A DNA stretch of 34,784 bases from HGM04593 sp045591315 (lineage in GTDB: Bacteria; Bacteroidota; Bacteroidia; Bacteroidales; Bacteroidaceae): NCBI GenBank assembly GCA_045591315.1, contig JAZNSN010000023.1:1-34784 (forward strand), read 5' to 3'. Position 1 is the first letter of the stretch. Every line of letters starts with the position of its first letter. The translations under genes were made by a program, and so were the position numbers. This document shows, piece after piece, positions 6,661 to 13,900 of this stretch. The notes under the pieces are model-generated. The model saw nothing but the letters and a program-made list of their open reading frames with translations. It was not told the DNA's origin and did not search any database.

Positions 6661-6668
6661 TATCTTTG
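6661..6668 (+). promoter_or_regulatory. -7 promoter box for the DUF177-rpmF unit
   Basis: TATCTTTG is a full match to TAnnTTTG, 82 bases before the DUF177 start. No good -33 element is seen at the usual distance. The remainder of the 265-base gap (6485-6749) holds only a weak 6-bp hairpin (6558-6573) without a T tract. Confidence 0.65.
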
Positions 6669-6749
6669 TGACCTAAAATCGCATAGTGTGGGTTTTAGAC
6701 AGTGATTTTTTAGGGTTATATTGTTGAATTTGATGATTTTAATGAAGCG

Positions 6750-7286
6750 ATGGGACGTTTTGACAAGTATAATGTTGACCTTAAAGGATTGAAGACTGCC
6801 ACTCTTGAAATGGAATTTGACCTCGACAACGCTTTCTTCGGTGACATTGATGGCGAGGAGTTTCAGAAGGGTGCCGTTAAGGCTGTAGTAACAGTTAAGA
6901 AAGGAAGGGATGTCTTTGATTTCTCTTTTGTCTTGAACGGTATGGTGGTTGTTCCGTGTGACCGATGCCTCGATGATCTTGAGATTGAGGTGAGTACGGA
7001 GAACAGCCTGAGAGTGAAGTTGGGTGATGAGTATGCCGACGATGGCGATATTGTCATAGTTCCTGAACAGGACGGTGACTTGAATATTGCCTGGTATCTG
7101 TATGAGTTCATTGCTCTGGCCTTGCCTATGAAGAGGGTGCATGCTCCCGGCAAGTGTAATCAGGAGATGACCGGCAGGCTCAACAAGCATTCGGTCGGTG
7201 CAAGTGATGCAGACGAGGCGGATGCACAGGAAATTGACCCGCGTTGGGCTGGTTTGAAGAATATACAAATTGAAGAAGATAATTAA
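6750..7286 (+). CDS. DUF177 (YceD-like) protein upstream of rpmF
   Basis: This 178-aa cytoplasmic protein has the DUF177 pattern: a beta-rich N-terminus, the central VPCDRCLDD motif (about 69-77) and an acidic C-terminus (YEFIALALPMKRVH ... DPRWAGLKNI). The family is almost always encoded next to rpmF. YceD/DUF177 proteins have been linked to 23S rRNA metabolism in plants and bacteria; the biochemical role is unsettled. The gene starts at ATG 6750 and ends 12 bases before rpmF, so the two are co-transcribed from the box at 6661. Confidence 0.88.
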   Translation: MGRFDKYNVDLKGLKTATLEMEFDLDNAFFGDIDGEEFQKGAVKAVVTVKKGRDVFDFSFVLNGMVVVPCDRCLDDLEIEVSTENSLRVKLGDEYADDGDIVIVPEQDGDLNIAWYLYEFIALALPMKRVHAPGKCNQEMTGRLNKHSVGASDADEADAQEIDPRWAGLKNIQIEEDN

Positions 7287-7298
7287 AAAGTTAGAAAA

Positions 7299-7484
7299 AT
7301 GGCACATCCTAAAAGAAGACAATCAAAGACTAGAACTGCCAAGAGAAGAACTCATGACAAGGCAGTAGCTCCTACATTGGCAATCTGCCCTAACTGTGGA
7401 GAGTGGCACGTATATCACACTGTATGCGGTGCGTGCGGTTATTACAGAGGCAAGCTTGCTATCGAGAAGGAGGCTGCTGTCTAA
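7299..7484 (+). CDS. rpmF: Ribosomal protein bL32
   Basis: This 61-aa basic protein of the large ribosomal subunit starts with MAHPKRRQSKTRTAKRR, the typical L32 N-terminus. It has a zinc-ribbon pair, CPNC at about 34-37 and CGAC at 47-50, so it is the zinc-binding form (a C+ paralogue). It directly follows the DUF177 gene. In many Bacteroides the next gene is fabH, but here two hairpins and then era follow. Confidence 0.97.
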   Translation: MAHPKRRQSKTRTAKRRTHDKAVAPTLAICPNCGEWHVYHTVCGACGYYRGKLAIEKEAAV

Positions 7485-7495
7485 AGAATGTTCTT

Positions 7496-7520
7496 CCGCA
7501 AAGGCATCGGGCCTCTGCGG
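7496..7520 (+). other. Hairpin just after rpmF
   Basis: CCGCAAAGGC (7496-7505) pairs with GCCTCTGCGG (7511-7520) with one internal mismatch and a 5-base loop. The following gtggtttta is a poor T tract, so it could be a weak terminator or a 3'-end stabilising structure. Confidence 0.45.
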
Positions 7521-7540
7521 GTGGTTTTATGTTTGAAATA

Positions 7541-7577
7541 AAACGCGCCTATGATGTAGTTATGGGTGCGTTTTTTT
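7541..7577 (+). terminator. Intrinsic terminator between rpmF and era
   Basis: A 9-bp stem (7541-7549 with 7565-7573, one G-T pair) is followed by a run of T residues (7571-7577). It ends the DUF177-rpmF unit 17 bases before the era start, leaving era to partial read-through or an unseen promoter. Confidence 0.75.
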
Positions 7578-7594
7578 CGCTTATAGACTGATAT

Positions 7595-8479
7595 ATGCAT
7601 AAAGCAGGTTTCGTAAACATAGTGGGTAATCCCAATGTGGGTAAATCGACACTGATGAATCTGTTGGTGGGGGAGCGTATCTCCATTGCTACATTCAAGG
7701 CTCAGACAACACGTCACCGTATCATGGGTATCCTGAATACCGATGATGCGCAGATTGTGTTCTCCGATACTCCGGGTGTGTTGAAGCCTAACTACAAGCT
7801 TCAGGAGGCTATGTTGCGCTTCTCGCGCAGTGCGTTGCGCGATGCTGACGTGCTGCTGTATGTCACCGACATGATCGAGAGCCCCGAAAAGAACAGCGAG
7901 TTCATAGACGAGGTGCGCAAGCTTGATGTTCCCATTCTTGTCCTCATCAATAAGATAGACTTGGGCAACCAGGAGGAGCTGGTAAAGAAGGTTGAGCAGT
8001 GGCATGAGCTTCTGCCCGAAGCTGAGATACTGCCGATATCGGCAATCGCGAAGTTCAACGTCGATGTAGTGATGAAGCGCATAATGGAGCTTCTGCCTCC
8101 GTCGCCGCCGTACTTCGACAAGGACCAGCTTACCGACAAGCCTGCACGCTTCTTTGTAACGGAGATTATAAGGGAGAAAATACTGCTCCATTACGATAAG
8201 GAGATACCTTATGTGTGTGAGGCTGCTGTGGAGTACTTCAAGGAGAAGGAGGGCAGCATATACATAAAGGCTCTCATCTATGTAGAGCGCGATTCGCAGA
8301 AGGGCATTATTATCGGTCACGAGGGTGCTGCGCTGAAGCGTGTGGCTACAGATGCGCGCCGCGAACTGGAGAAGTTCTTCGGGAAGAAGATATTTTTGGA
8401 AATTTATGTAAAGGTCGATAAGGACTGGCGCAACAGCGACAAGCAGCTGCGCCGTTTCGGATACGACCAGAAAGATTGA
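7595..8479 (+). CDS. era: GTPase Era
   Basis: This 294-aa GTPase acts in maturation of the 30S ribosomal subunit by binding the 3' end of 16S rRNA. The G1 loop GNPNVGKS is at residues 11-18, the G2 region has QTTRH, G3 is DTPG and G4 is NKID. The C-terminal KH domain carries IIIGHEGAALKRV. Length and domain order are normal. It is followed 54 bases later by der, a second ribosome-assembly GTPase, as in other Bacteroidales. Confidence 0.97.
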   Translation: MHKAGFVNIVGNPNVGKSTLMNLLVGERISIATFKAQTTRHRIMGILNTDDAQIVFSDTPGVLKPNYKLQEAMLRFSRSALRDADVLLYVTDMIESPEKNSEFIDEVRKLDVPILVLINKIDLGNQEELVKKVEQWHELLPEAEILPISAIAKFNVDVVMKRIMELLPPSPPYFDKDQLTDKPARFFVTEIIREKILLHYDKEIPYVCEAAVEYFKEKEGSIYIKALIYVERDSQKGIIIGHEGAALKRVATDARRELEKFFGKKIFLEIYVKVDKDWRNSDKQLRRFGYDQKD

Positions 8480-8533
8480 TAGGGCAGGCTGTGTGCCGGC
8501 ATATCTCTTTCGTAGTTAAGGGAGGAATGACGT

Positions 8534-9847
8534 ATGGGAAATTTGGTAGCAATCGTGGGTCGTCCCAATGTGGGCAAATCGACTCTTTTTAACCGCCTGA
8601 CTGAAACCAAGCAGGCTATTATATCTGATGAGGCGGGCACTACACGCGACCGTCAGTACGGCCGTTGCCAGTGGTGCGGAAAGGAATTCTCGCTTGTAGA
8701 TACAGGCGGTTGGGTACGCAACTCGGACGATGTGTTTGAGGAGGCTATATGCGATCAGGTGACACTGGCCCTCGAAGAGGCCGATGTGATACTCTTTGTC
8801 GTTGATGCGATGAACGGGCTCACGGACCTCGACATGGAGATGGCATCCATGCTACGCCGTGCGAAGAAGCCGGTGCTGGTTGTTGCCAACAAGGTCGATA
8901 CGTATGAGATGCAGTATGCCACTGCGGAGTTCTACAGCATGGGTCTGGGTGACATGCATTGCGTGTCGGCTGCAAACGGAAGCGGAACAGGTGACCTGCT
9001 CGACGTGATAATATCGAATTTTACCAAGGATGCCGAAGAGGCTCCCGAAGACAATATACCGCGTTTTGCCGTTGTGGGCCGTCCCAATGCCGGAAAGAGC
9101 TCTATAATCAATGTCTTCCTGGGTGAGGAGAGGAATATCGTGACAAACATTGCCGGTACAACCCGCGATTCAATCCTTACACGATATACCAAGTTCGGCT
9201 TCGACTTCTATCTCGTAGATACGGCCGGAATACGCAAGAAGGGCAAGGTTACTGAGGATATTGAATACTACTCGGTACTTCGTTCGATTCGTGCCATAGA
9301 GAATAGCGACGTCTGCATTCTGATGATTGATGCGACACGTGGAATAGAGTCTCAGGACCTTAACATCTTCTCTATTATACAACGCAACCAGAAGAGCCTT
9401 GTTGTAGTAGTGAACAAGTGGGATTTGGTTGAGGACCGCAGCGAGAAGGTGCAGAAGTTCTTCGAGAATGCTATCAGGGAGCGTGTGGCACCGTTTGTCG
9501 ATTTCCCGATAATATTTACCTCGGCTGTTACAAAACAGCGTGTGTTCAAGGTTCTTGAAACTGCAAAGGAGGTCTATCTGAATTCAAAGACAAAGATTTC
9601 TACAGCCAAGTTCAATGAGGAGATGCTGCCGCTTATCGAGGCCTATCCGCCGCCATCAATAAAGGGCAAATATATAAAGATAAAGTATTGCATGCAGTTG
9701 CATGAGACACGCGTGCCGTCGTTCCTCTTCTTTGCGAACCTGCCGCAGTACGTAAAGGAACCCTACAAACGTTTCCTGGAAAACAAAATCCGCTCCAAAT
9801 GGAATTTCCACGGAGTGCCGATGAATATATTTATTCGTCAAAAATAA
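8534..9847 (+). CDS. der: Ribosome biogenesis GTPase Der (EngA)
   Basis: This 437-aa protein has two tandem GTPase domains (GRPNVGKS at 9-16, GRPNAGKS at 182-189, each with DTGG or DTAG and NKVD or NKWD) and a C-terminal KH-like domain (about 350-437). It is needed for assembly of the 50S subunit. The last codons (encoding NIFIRQK and stop) form the first part of a 75-bp tandem repeat that continues downstream, so the 3' end of der was itself the source of, or was captured by, the repeat. Confidence 0.97.
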   Translation: MGNLVAIVGRPNVGKSTLFNRLTETKQAIISDEAGTTRDRQYGRCQWCGKEFSLVDTGGWVRNSDDVFEEAICDQVTLALEEADVILFVVDAMNGLTDLDMEMASMLRRAKKPVLVVANKVDTYEMQYATAEFYSMGLGDMHCVSAANGSGTGDLLDVIISNFTKDAEEAPEDNIPRFAVVGRPNAGKSSIINVFLGEERNIVTNIAGTTRDSILTRYTKFGFDFYLVDTAGIRKKGKVTEDIEYYSVLRSIRAIENSDVCILMIDATRGIESQDLNIFSIIQRNQKSLVVVVNKWDLVEDRSEKVQKFFENAIRERVAPFVDFPIIFTSAVTKQRVFKVLETAKEVYLNSKTKISTAKFNEEMLPLIEAYPPPSIKGKYIKIKYCMQLHETRVPSFLFFANLPQYVKEPYKRFLENKIRSKWNFHGVPMNIFIRQK

Positions 9848-10146
9848 ATATATTCATGGAAATAGGCCGTAACGTAGTTAGGCCAATTTCTTTAGCCTAA
9901 TATATTTATTCGTCAGAAATAAATATATTCATGGAAATAGGCCGTAACGTAGTTAGGCCAATTCCTTTATCCTAATATATTTATTCGTCAGAAATAAATA
10001 TATTCATGGAAATAGGCCGTAACGTAGTTAGGCCAATTTCTTTATCCTAATATATTTATTCGTCAGAAATAAATATGTTCATGGAAATAGGCCGTAACGG
10101 AGTTTAGGCCAATTCCTTTATCCTAATATATTTATTCGTCAGAAAT
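9826..10146. repeat. Tandem array of 75-bp hairpin units overlapping the end of der
   Basis: The word tatatttattcgtca begins at 9826, 9901, 9976, 10051 and 10127: three exact 75-base steps, one of 76, and a partial fifth unit. Each unit holds two inverted repeats. One is TATATTTATT/AATAAATATA with a 7-base spacer. The other is ggaaat-a-GGCC-g-TAAC / GTTAGGCC-a-atttc with loop gta. Copies differ at only a few bases, some within loops or arm ends. There are no spacers, so this is not a CRISPR array. The unit length is a multiple of three and each copy repeats der's final codons and stop. Confidence 0.93.
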
Positions 10147-10154
10147 GACGCTAC

Positions 10155-10208
10155 AAAATAGAATTAAAAAAAGGATTCCGCATGGAATCCTTTTTTTAAT
10201 TCTATTTT
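10155..10208. terminator. Long bidirectional terminator between der and the convergent membrane-protein gene
   Basis: A perfect 25-bp stem (10155-10179 with 10184-10208) with loop GCAT contains an internal run of A on the left arm and T on the right. It can therefore stop transcription from either side. It lies between the der repeats (plus) and the convergent gene ending at 10216 (minus). Confidence 0.9.
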
Positions 10209-10215
10209 ATTGATT

Positions 10216-11022
10216 TTATGCTTTCTCCATTTCTGTGATGACCTTAACCCAGCCAACGATGCTCAATGCGATTGTTGCAAGGGCAAGTACCGGGCAAACA
10301 AAGAAGTCAACACCTGGGATAAAGTCGAATACTTCCTCTACAACAAGCACGATAGAACCGATGAATAGCAGATTTGCTGCGGGAACAGCCTTCTTGTAGT
10401 TCATGAATGCGAGGAGTACGAAAACAACGAATACAAGGTAAGGAATCCATGCAACGATGCCTGCTATCTTAATCATGTAGAGAACAGATGTTACGATACC
10501 GAGGATTGCAGCAATCTTGAGCTTGCCTAGTGCCTCTATGCCAGTCTTTGGAGCATTCATGAGGATTAATACATAGGCAACTATTGCTGCAATGTTCATA
10601 AGAACAGCGTCGTCGTTGATTACTTCATAGAATGCAACTACTGTAGCACATGCTATTGTTACAATAGGAGCTGTTGCTGCGTTGTTCCACTCTGCATTGT
10701 ATGCCTTGCGCGCCATAACTATAGAGATGATGCCGACAATGGTGCCAATCCAGCTTATAACACCGAATAATGTGGTTATAATTGAGATAAAGGCTAGTAC
10801 GGCAGTAGTTATAGACAATGCTACAAATGCTGTCGGTTTTCCGTTCTGCCACTCGTTGTTCTGCTTTACAAGTGACATGACAATAAGTACGATAGCTCCA
10901 ATTTTACAAACTGTTGCACTGAAGTCGAAGAGGCTTAAAGAAAACTCCGGAATCATAGTAACAGTGCCTAGGCATAGACCAAGAAGCATAAGTACATAGT
11001 TCAGTTTACTTTTATTTTCCAT
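10216..11022 (-). CDS. Polytopic membrane protein of unknown function
   Basis: This 268-aa hydrophobic protein has roughly eight or nine predicted membrane segments separated by very short loops, with no recognisable transporter or enzyme motif. Only a few charged residues occur, in loops (KQNNEWQNGK, RKAYNAEWNN, MNYKKA). The start at 11022 (MENKSKLNY) is chosen because a longer frame to 11076 would begin within the promoter box at 11074-11081. The gene stands alone, convergent to der, with its own promoter and terminator. I do not recognise the family. Confidence 0.75.
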   Translation of the reverse strand: MENKSKLNYVLMLLGLCLGTVTMIPEFSLSLFDFSATVCKIGAIVLIVMSLVKQNNEWQNGKPTAFVALSITTAVLAFISIITTLFGVISWIGTIVGIISIVMARKAYNAEWNNAATAPIVTIACATVVAFYEVINDDAVLMNIAAIVAYVLILMNAPKTGIEALGKLKIAAILGIVTSVLYMIKIAGIVAWIPYLVFVVFVLLAFMNYKKAVPAANLLFIGSIVLVVEEVFDFIPGVDFFVCPVLALATIALSIVGWVKVITEMEKA

Positions 11023-11073
11023 TTTCTTAAAAATATTAGGTTGAACAAAAATGTTTACAAATGTTATTATTCG

Positions 11074-11102
11074 CAAAGATAGCTAAAATAATGTAATAAC
11101 AA
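11074..11102 (-). promoter_or_regulatory. Promoter of the unknown membrane-protein gene
   Basis: On the minus strand TATCTTTG (11074-11081) matches TAnnTTTG fully, and a TTG (11100-11102) lies 18 bases upstream. The predicted transcript start gives a leader of about 45 nt. Confidence 0.7.
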
Positions 11103-11138
11103 TAGAATACATACATATATATTAATAAAAGTATGCAT

Positions 11139-11897
11139 TTATCTTGTTCCCATTTCTTTTACTTTCTTTACAAGGTCCGAAGAGAATAGGAAGTTGTTCA
11201 GGATTTCGTTATTCGAATTGAGGATGTTGTCTTTGTTGCCTTCCCATTCGAGTTTTCCGCTGGAAAGGAAAAGCACATGGTCGCCAATTCCCATTACTGA
11301 ATTCATGTCGTGGGTGTTGACAATAGTAGTAATGCCGAAATCTTTTGTTATGTCATGAATAAGTTCATCGATCTTCAATGATGTCTGAGGGTCCAGTCCG
11401 GAGTTCGGTTCGTCGCAGAAAAGGTATCTCGGTCCAAGGGATATGGCCCGTGCTATCGCAGCGCGTTTCTGCATGCCCCCGGAAAGCTCGTCCGGGTTCT
11501 TGTACTGGGCTTCAATCAGTCCGACCCTGTCAAGGCAGAATCTTGCACGCTCCCTACGTTCATTATAACTCATGGCTGAGAACATGTCAAGAGGGAACAT
11601 TACATTCTCCAGTACGCTCATGGAGTCGAATAGGGCTGAGTTCTGGAACAGCATGCCTATCTCCTGGCGAAGTTTCAATGTCTCTTTCTTGCCCATTGCC
11701 GAGATGTCACGTCCGTCGTAAAGGACTTTGCCCTCTTCGGGAGTGAAAAGTCCTACTATACATTTGAGAAGTACGGTCTTTCCTGCACCGCTCTGGCCTA
11801 TGATGAGATTTGCCTTCCCGTTCTGGAACGTGGCAGTGATGTCCTTGAGCACCTGCTGCCCATTGAACTCCTTGCAAACAGAAATTACCTCTATCAT
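11139..11897 (-). CDS. mlaF: ABC transporter ATP-binding protein, MlaF-type
   Basis: This 252-aa ATPase has Walker A GQSGAGKT (34-41), a Q-loop LFQNSALF, the signature LSGGMQKR, Walker B YLFCDEP and a switch His in NTHDMN. These features, the SGGM signature and the pairing with an MlaE-type permease identify the Mla-like phospholipid transport family, which maintains outer-membrane lipid asymmetry. Its start overlaps the stop of mlaE by four bases (ATGA), showing translational coupling. The MlaD substrate-binding partner is not encoded next to it here. Confidence 0.9.
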   Translation of the reverse strand: MIEVISVCKEFNGQQVLKDITATFQNGKANLIIGQSGAGKTVLLKCIVGLFTPEEGKVLYDGRDISAMGKKETLKLRQEIGMLFQNSALFDSMSVLENVMFPLDMFSAMSYNERRERARFCLDRVGLIEAQYKNPDELSGGMQKRAAIARAISLGPRYLFCDEPNSGLDPQTSLKIDELIHDITKDFGITTIVNTHDMNSVMGIGDHVLFLSSGKLEWEGNKDNILNSNNEILNNFLFSSDLVKKVKEMGTR

Positions 11898-12643
11898 TGC
11901 ATTAACAATTGGGTTAGTACTATGTCGGAAAAGAGAATCAGCACGCTGCAGCTTACAACGGCGTTGGTACTTGCCTGCCCTACCTCAATCGAACCGCCGG
12001 TGACCCTGTATCCGTAGAACGAGGCTACCGATGTGATTATGAATGCGAATGCAAGTGACTTTATTATGCTGCACCATATATACCATTGTCTGAACTCGTG
12101 CTGTAGTCCGGTAGTAAGGTCCTCGGCTGTGATAATTCCTGTAAATTCTCCAATAGCGTATGCTCCGGCTATTCCGGCTGTTATGCTGAATGTTACCAGT
12201 ATCGGCATCATCGATACAAGTGCGGTTATCTTTGGCAGAATAAGGAAATTCGCAGAATTCACACCCATTATCTCTAGGGCGTCTATCTGTTGTGTCACGC
12301 GCATGGTGCCAATTTCCGATGTAATGTTTGACCCGACCTTTCCCGAAAGTATAAGGCACATTATCGATGAGGAGAACTCCAATAACAGGATTTCTCTTGT
12401 GGCGTATCCTACGACGAATTTAGGCATCCAGGGACTTTCGACATTCAACTTCATCTGAATGCATATGACAGCGCCGATAAAGAATGAGATAAGGAGAACG
12501 ATAGGAATAGAATTCATTCCCAACTGATAGATCTCGTGCAATGTCTGGCGGAAAAAGACACTCCACCTCTGTGGGCGCGACAGTACACGTCTCATCAACA
12601 TCAGGTAGCTTCCAAAGCTTTTGATAGAACTTGCAAGAATCAT
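11894..12643 (-). CDS. mlaE: MlaE-type ABC transporter permease
   Basis: This 249-aa inner-membrane permease has five to six membrane segments. Family landmarks are the N-terminal amphipathic helix, GMNSIPIVLLISFFIGAV, the central EIGTMRVTQQIDALEIMG stretch and a C-terminal SVASFYGYRVTGGSIEVG loop. The last two are hallmark MlaE motifs. It is the first gene of the two-gene minus-strand unit and feeds phospholipid transport driven by the ATPase encoded next to it. Confidence 0.93.
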   Translation of the reverse strand: MILASSIKSFGSYLMLMRRVLSRPQRWSVFFRQTLHEIYQLGMNSIPIVLLISFFIGAVICIQMKLNVESPWMPKFVVGYATREILLLEFSSSIMCLILSGKVGSNITSEIGTMRVTQQIDALEIMGVNSANFLILPKITALVSMMPILVTFSITAGIAGAYAIGEFTGIITAEDLTTGLQHEFRQWYIWCSIIKSLAFAFIITSVASFYGYRVTGGSIEVGQASTNAVVSCSVLILFSDIVLTQLLMQ

Positions 12644-12740
12644 TGTCTTTTGTTTTTCAGCTTTTAGATTACTGGTTTAACACTTCTGTTGTCTGTTGGG
12701 TTTATGGTTGTCTGTTCCGGAGTTTTGTCAATCCAATTTG

Positions 12741-12748
12741 CAAAATTA
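12741..12748 (-). promoter_or_regulatory. -7 promoter box for mlaEF
   Basis: On the minus strand TAATTTTG matches TAnnTTTG, about 98 bases before the mlaE start. A clear -33 element is not seen. The 245-base gap to the divergent lptB otherwise holds only the lptB promoter. Confidence 0.55.
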
Positions 12749-12831
12749 ATAAAATTTGAATACTAAGAGTGTTAAATTTGAATATAAAGTTCACATAAGA
12801 TCTCGGATGGATATAAGACTGATGCAATTTC

Positions 12832-12862
12832 TTGTAGGTAAAGCAAAAATATACTATCTTCG
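12832..12862 (+). promoter_or_regulatory. Promoter of lptB
   Basis: TTG (12832-12834), then 20 bases, then TATCTTCG (12855-12862), a 7 of 8 match to TAnnTTTG. The box ends 26 bases before the ATG, which implies a short leader. Confidence 0.6.
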
Positions 12863-12888
12863 TACATTGAAATTTATTCTTTTTGGCT

Positions 12889-13680
12889 ATGGATGCTGTA
12901 AATAAGGGAATTGATGCCGGCTTTGAGGAGCAGATGGTGTTGCGTACTGAGAACTTGGTGAAAAGGTACGGAAAACGCACTGTGGTGAACAATGTGTCGT
13001 TCAATGTGAAGCAAGGGGAAATTGTTGGCTTGCTCGGCCCAAATGGTGCCGGAAAGACAACATCGTTCTACATGACGACCGGTCTTGTCGTGCCGAATGA
13101 CGGACGTATATTCCTTAATGAAGAGGAGATAACTGATTTTCCTGTTTATAAGCGTGCGCGTGCCGGTATCGGATATTTGGCCCAAGAGGCAAGCGTGTTC
13201 CGCAAATTGAGCGTCGAGGATAATATTGCTGCAGTGCTTGAGCTTACAGGCAAGCCTAAAGAGTATCAGAAAGAGAAACTGGAGAGCCTTATAGAGGAAT
13301 TCCGTTTGCAGAAGGTGCGCAAGAATCTCGGCGATCGTCTGTCGGGCGGAGAACGTCGCCGTACGGAGATCGCACGTTGCCTTGCCATAGACCCGAAGTT
13401 TATCATGCTTGACGAGCCGTTTGCCGGCGTCGATCCTATTGCAGTAGAGGATATCCAGTATATCGTGTGGAAACTCAAGGACAAGAATATCGGTATTCTT
13501 ATTACCGACCATAACGTACAGGAGACACTGAGCATCACCGACCGTGCATATCTGCTTTTCGAGGGAAGAATTCTCTTTGAGGGAACTCCGGAGGTGCTTG
13601 CCGAAAACAAGGTCGTACGTGAGAAGTATCTTGGGCGTGACTTCGTGCTGCGCAAGCGAGAGTTCCAGATAAATGATTGA
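12889..13680 (+). CDS. lptB: LPS export ABC transporter ATPase LptB
   Basis: This 263-aa ATPase powers LPS extraction from the inner membrane with LptF/G. It has Walker A GPNGAGKT (about 50-57), the LptB-type Q-loop YLAQEASVFRKLSVEDNI, the signature LSGGERRR, Walker B FIMLDEP followed by FAGVDPIAVEDIQ, and the switch His in ITDHNVQETL. The FAGVDP..V.DIQ string is characteristic of LptB. The ATG at 12889 is preferred to an in-frame TTG six bases earlier. The short N-terminal extension (MDAVNKGIDAGFEEQ) before MVLRTENLVKRYG is poorly conserved in the family. Confidence 0.95.
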   Translation: MDAVNKGIDAGFEEQMVLRTENLVKRYGKRTVVNNVSFNVKQGEIVGLLGPNGAGKTTSFYMTTGLVVPNDGRIFLNEEEITDFPVYKRARAGIGYLAQEASVFRKLSVEDNIAAVLELTGKPKEYQKEKLESLIEEFRLQKVRKNLGDRLSGGERRRTEIARCLAIDPKFIMLDEPFAGVDPIAVEDIQYIVWKLKDKNIGILITDHNVQETLSITDRAYLLFEGRILFEGTPEVLAENKVVREKYLGRDFVLRKREFQIND

Positions 13681-13779
13681 GCAGGACTGTAACCATCAGT
13701 TGCTGCTTGCTTTTTGCTGCAAACTCCCATTCAACAGCGACGAATCATTTGCCAAGTTCTCAACAAAATCGGTTTTTGC

Positions 13780-13810
13780 TTGATTTTGTGTTCGATTTGT
13801 TGTATTTTTG
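13780..13810 (+). promoter_or_regulatory. Promoter of the trigger factor gene
   Basis: TTG (13780-13782), then 20 bases, then TATTTTTG (13803-13810), a full TAnnTTTG match. It predicts a leader of about 80 nt before the start at 13901. Confidence 0.65.
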
Positions 13811-13834
13811 CAGGCCTTAAATTAGGTATATACT

Positions 13835-13874
13835 ATGCCTCGGCGGGGCATGCATTGCTATGCAATGCGTTTTT
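13835..13874 (+). promoter_or_regulatory. Two leader hairpins before tig, the second terminator-like
   Basis: ATGCC/GGCAT forms a small hairpin at 13835-13851. GCATTGC (13852-13858) pairs perfectly with GCAATGC (13862-13868) and is followed by GTTTTT. Both lie between the promoter and the trigger factor start, so the second could act as an attenuator or fold-dependent leader element. No leader peptide with its own stop is evident. Confidence 0.45.
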
Positions 13875-13900
13875 CAAAGAAATTATTAAAATATTTTATA

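Noticed and set aside
7481..8320. A 279-aa minus-strand reading frame
   Set aside because: It is antisense to era with no domain or plausible start region.
9826..10146. The regular 75-bp repeats as a CRISPR array
   Set aside because: Units are contiguous with no variable spacers, the first unit is part of der, and no cas gene is present.
13835..13900. A 22-residue N-terminal extension of trigger factor
   Set aside because: The extension is encoded by leader hairpins and trigger factor homologues begin at the MEFTLKNQ position.
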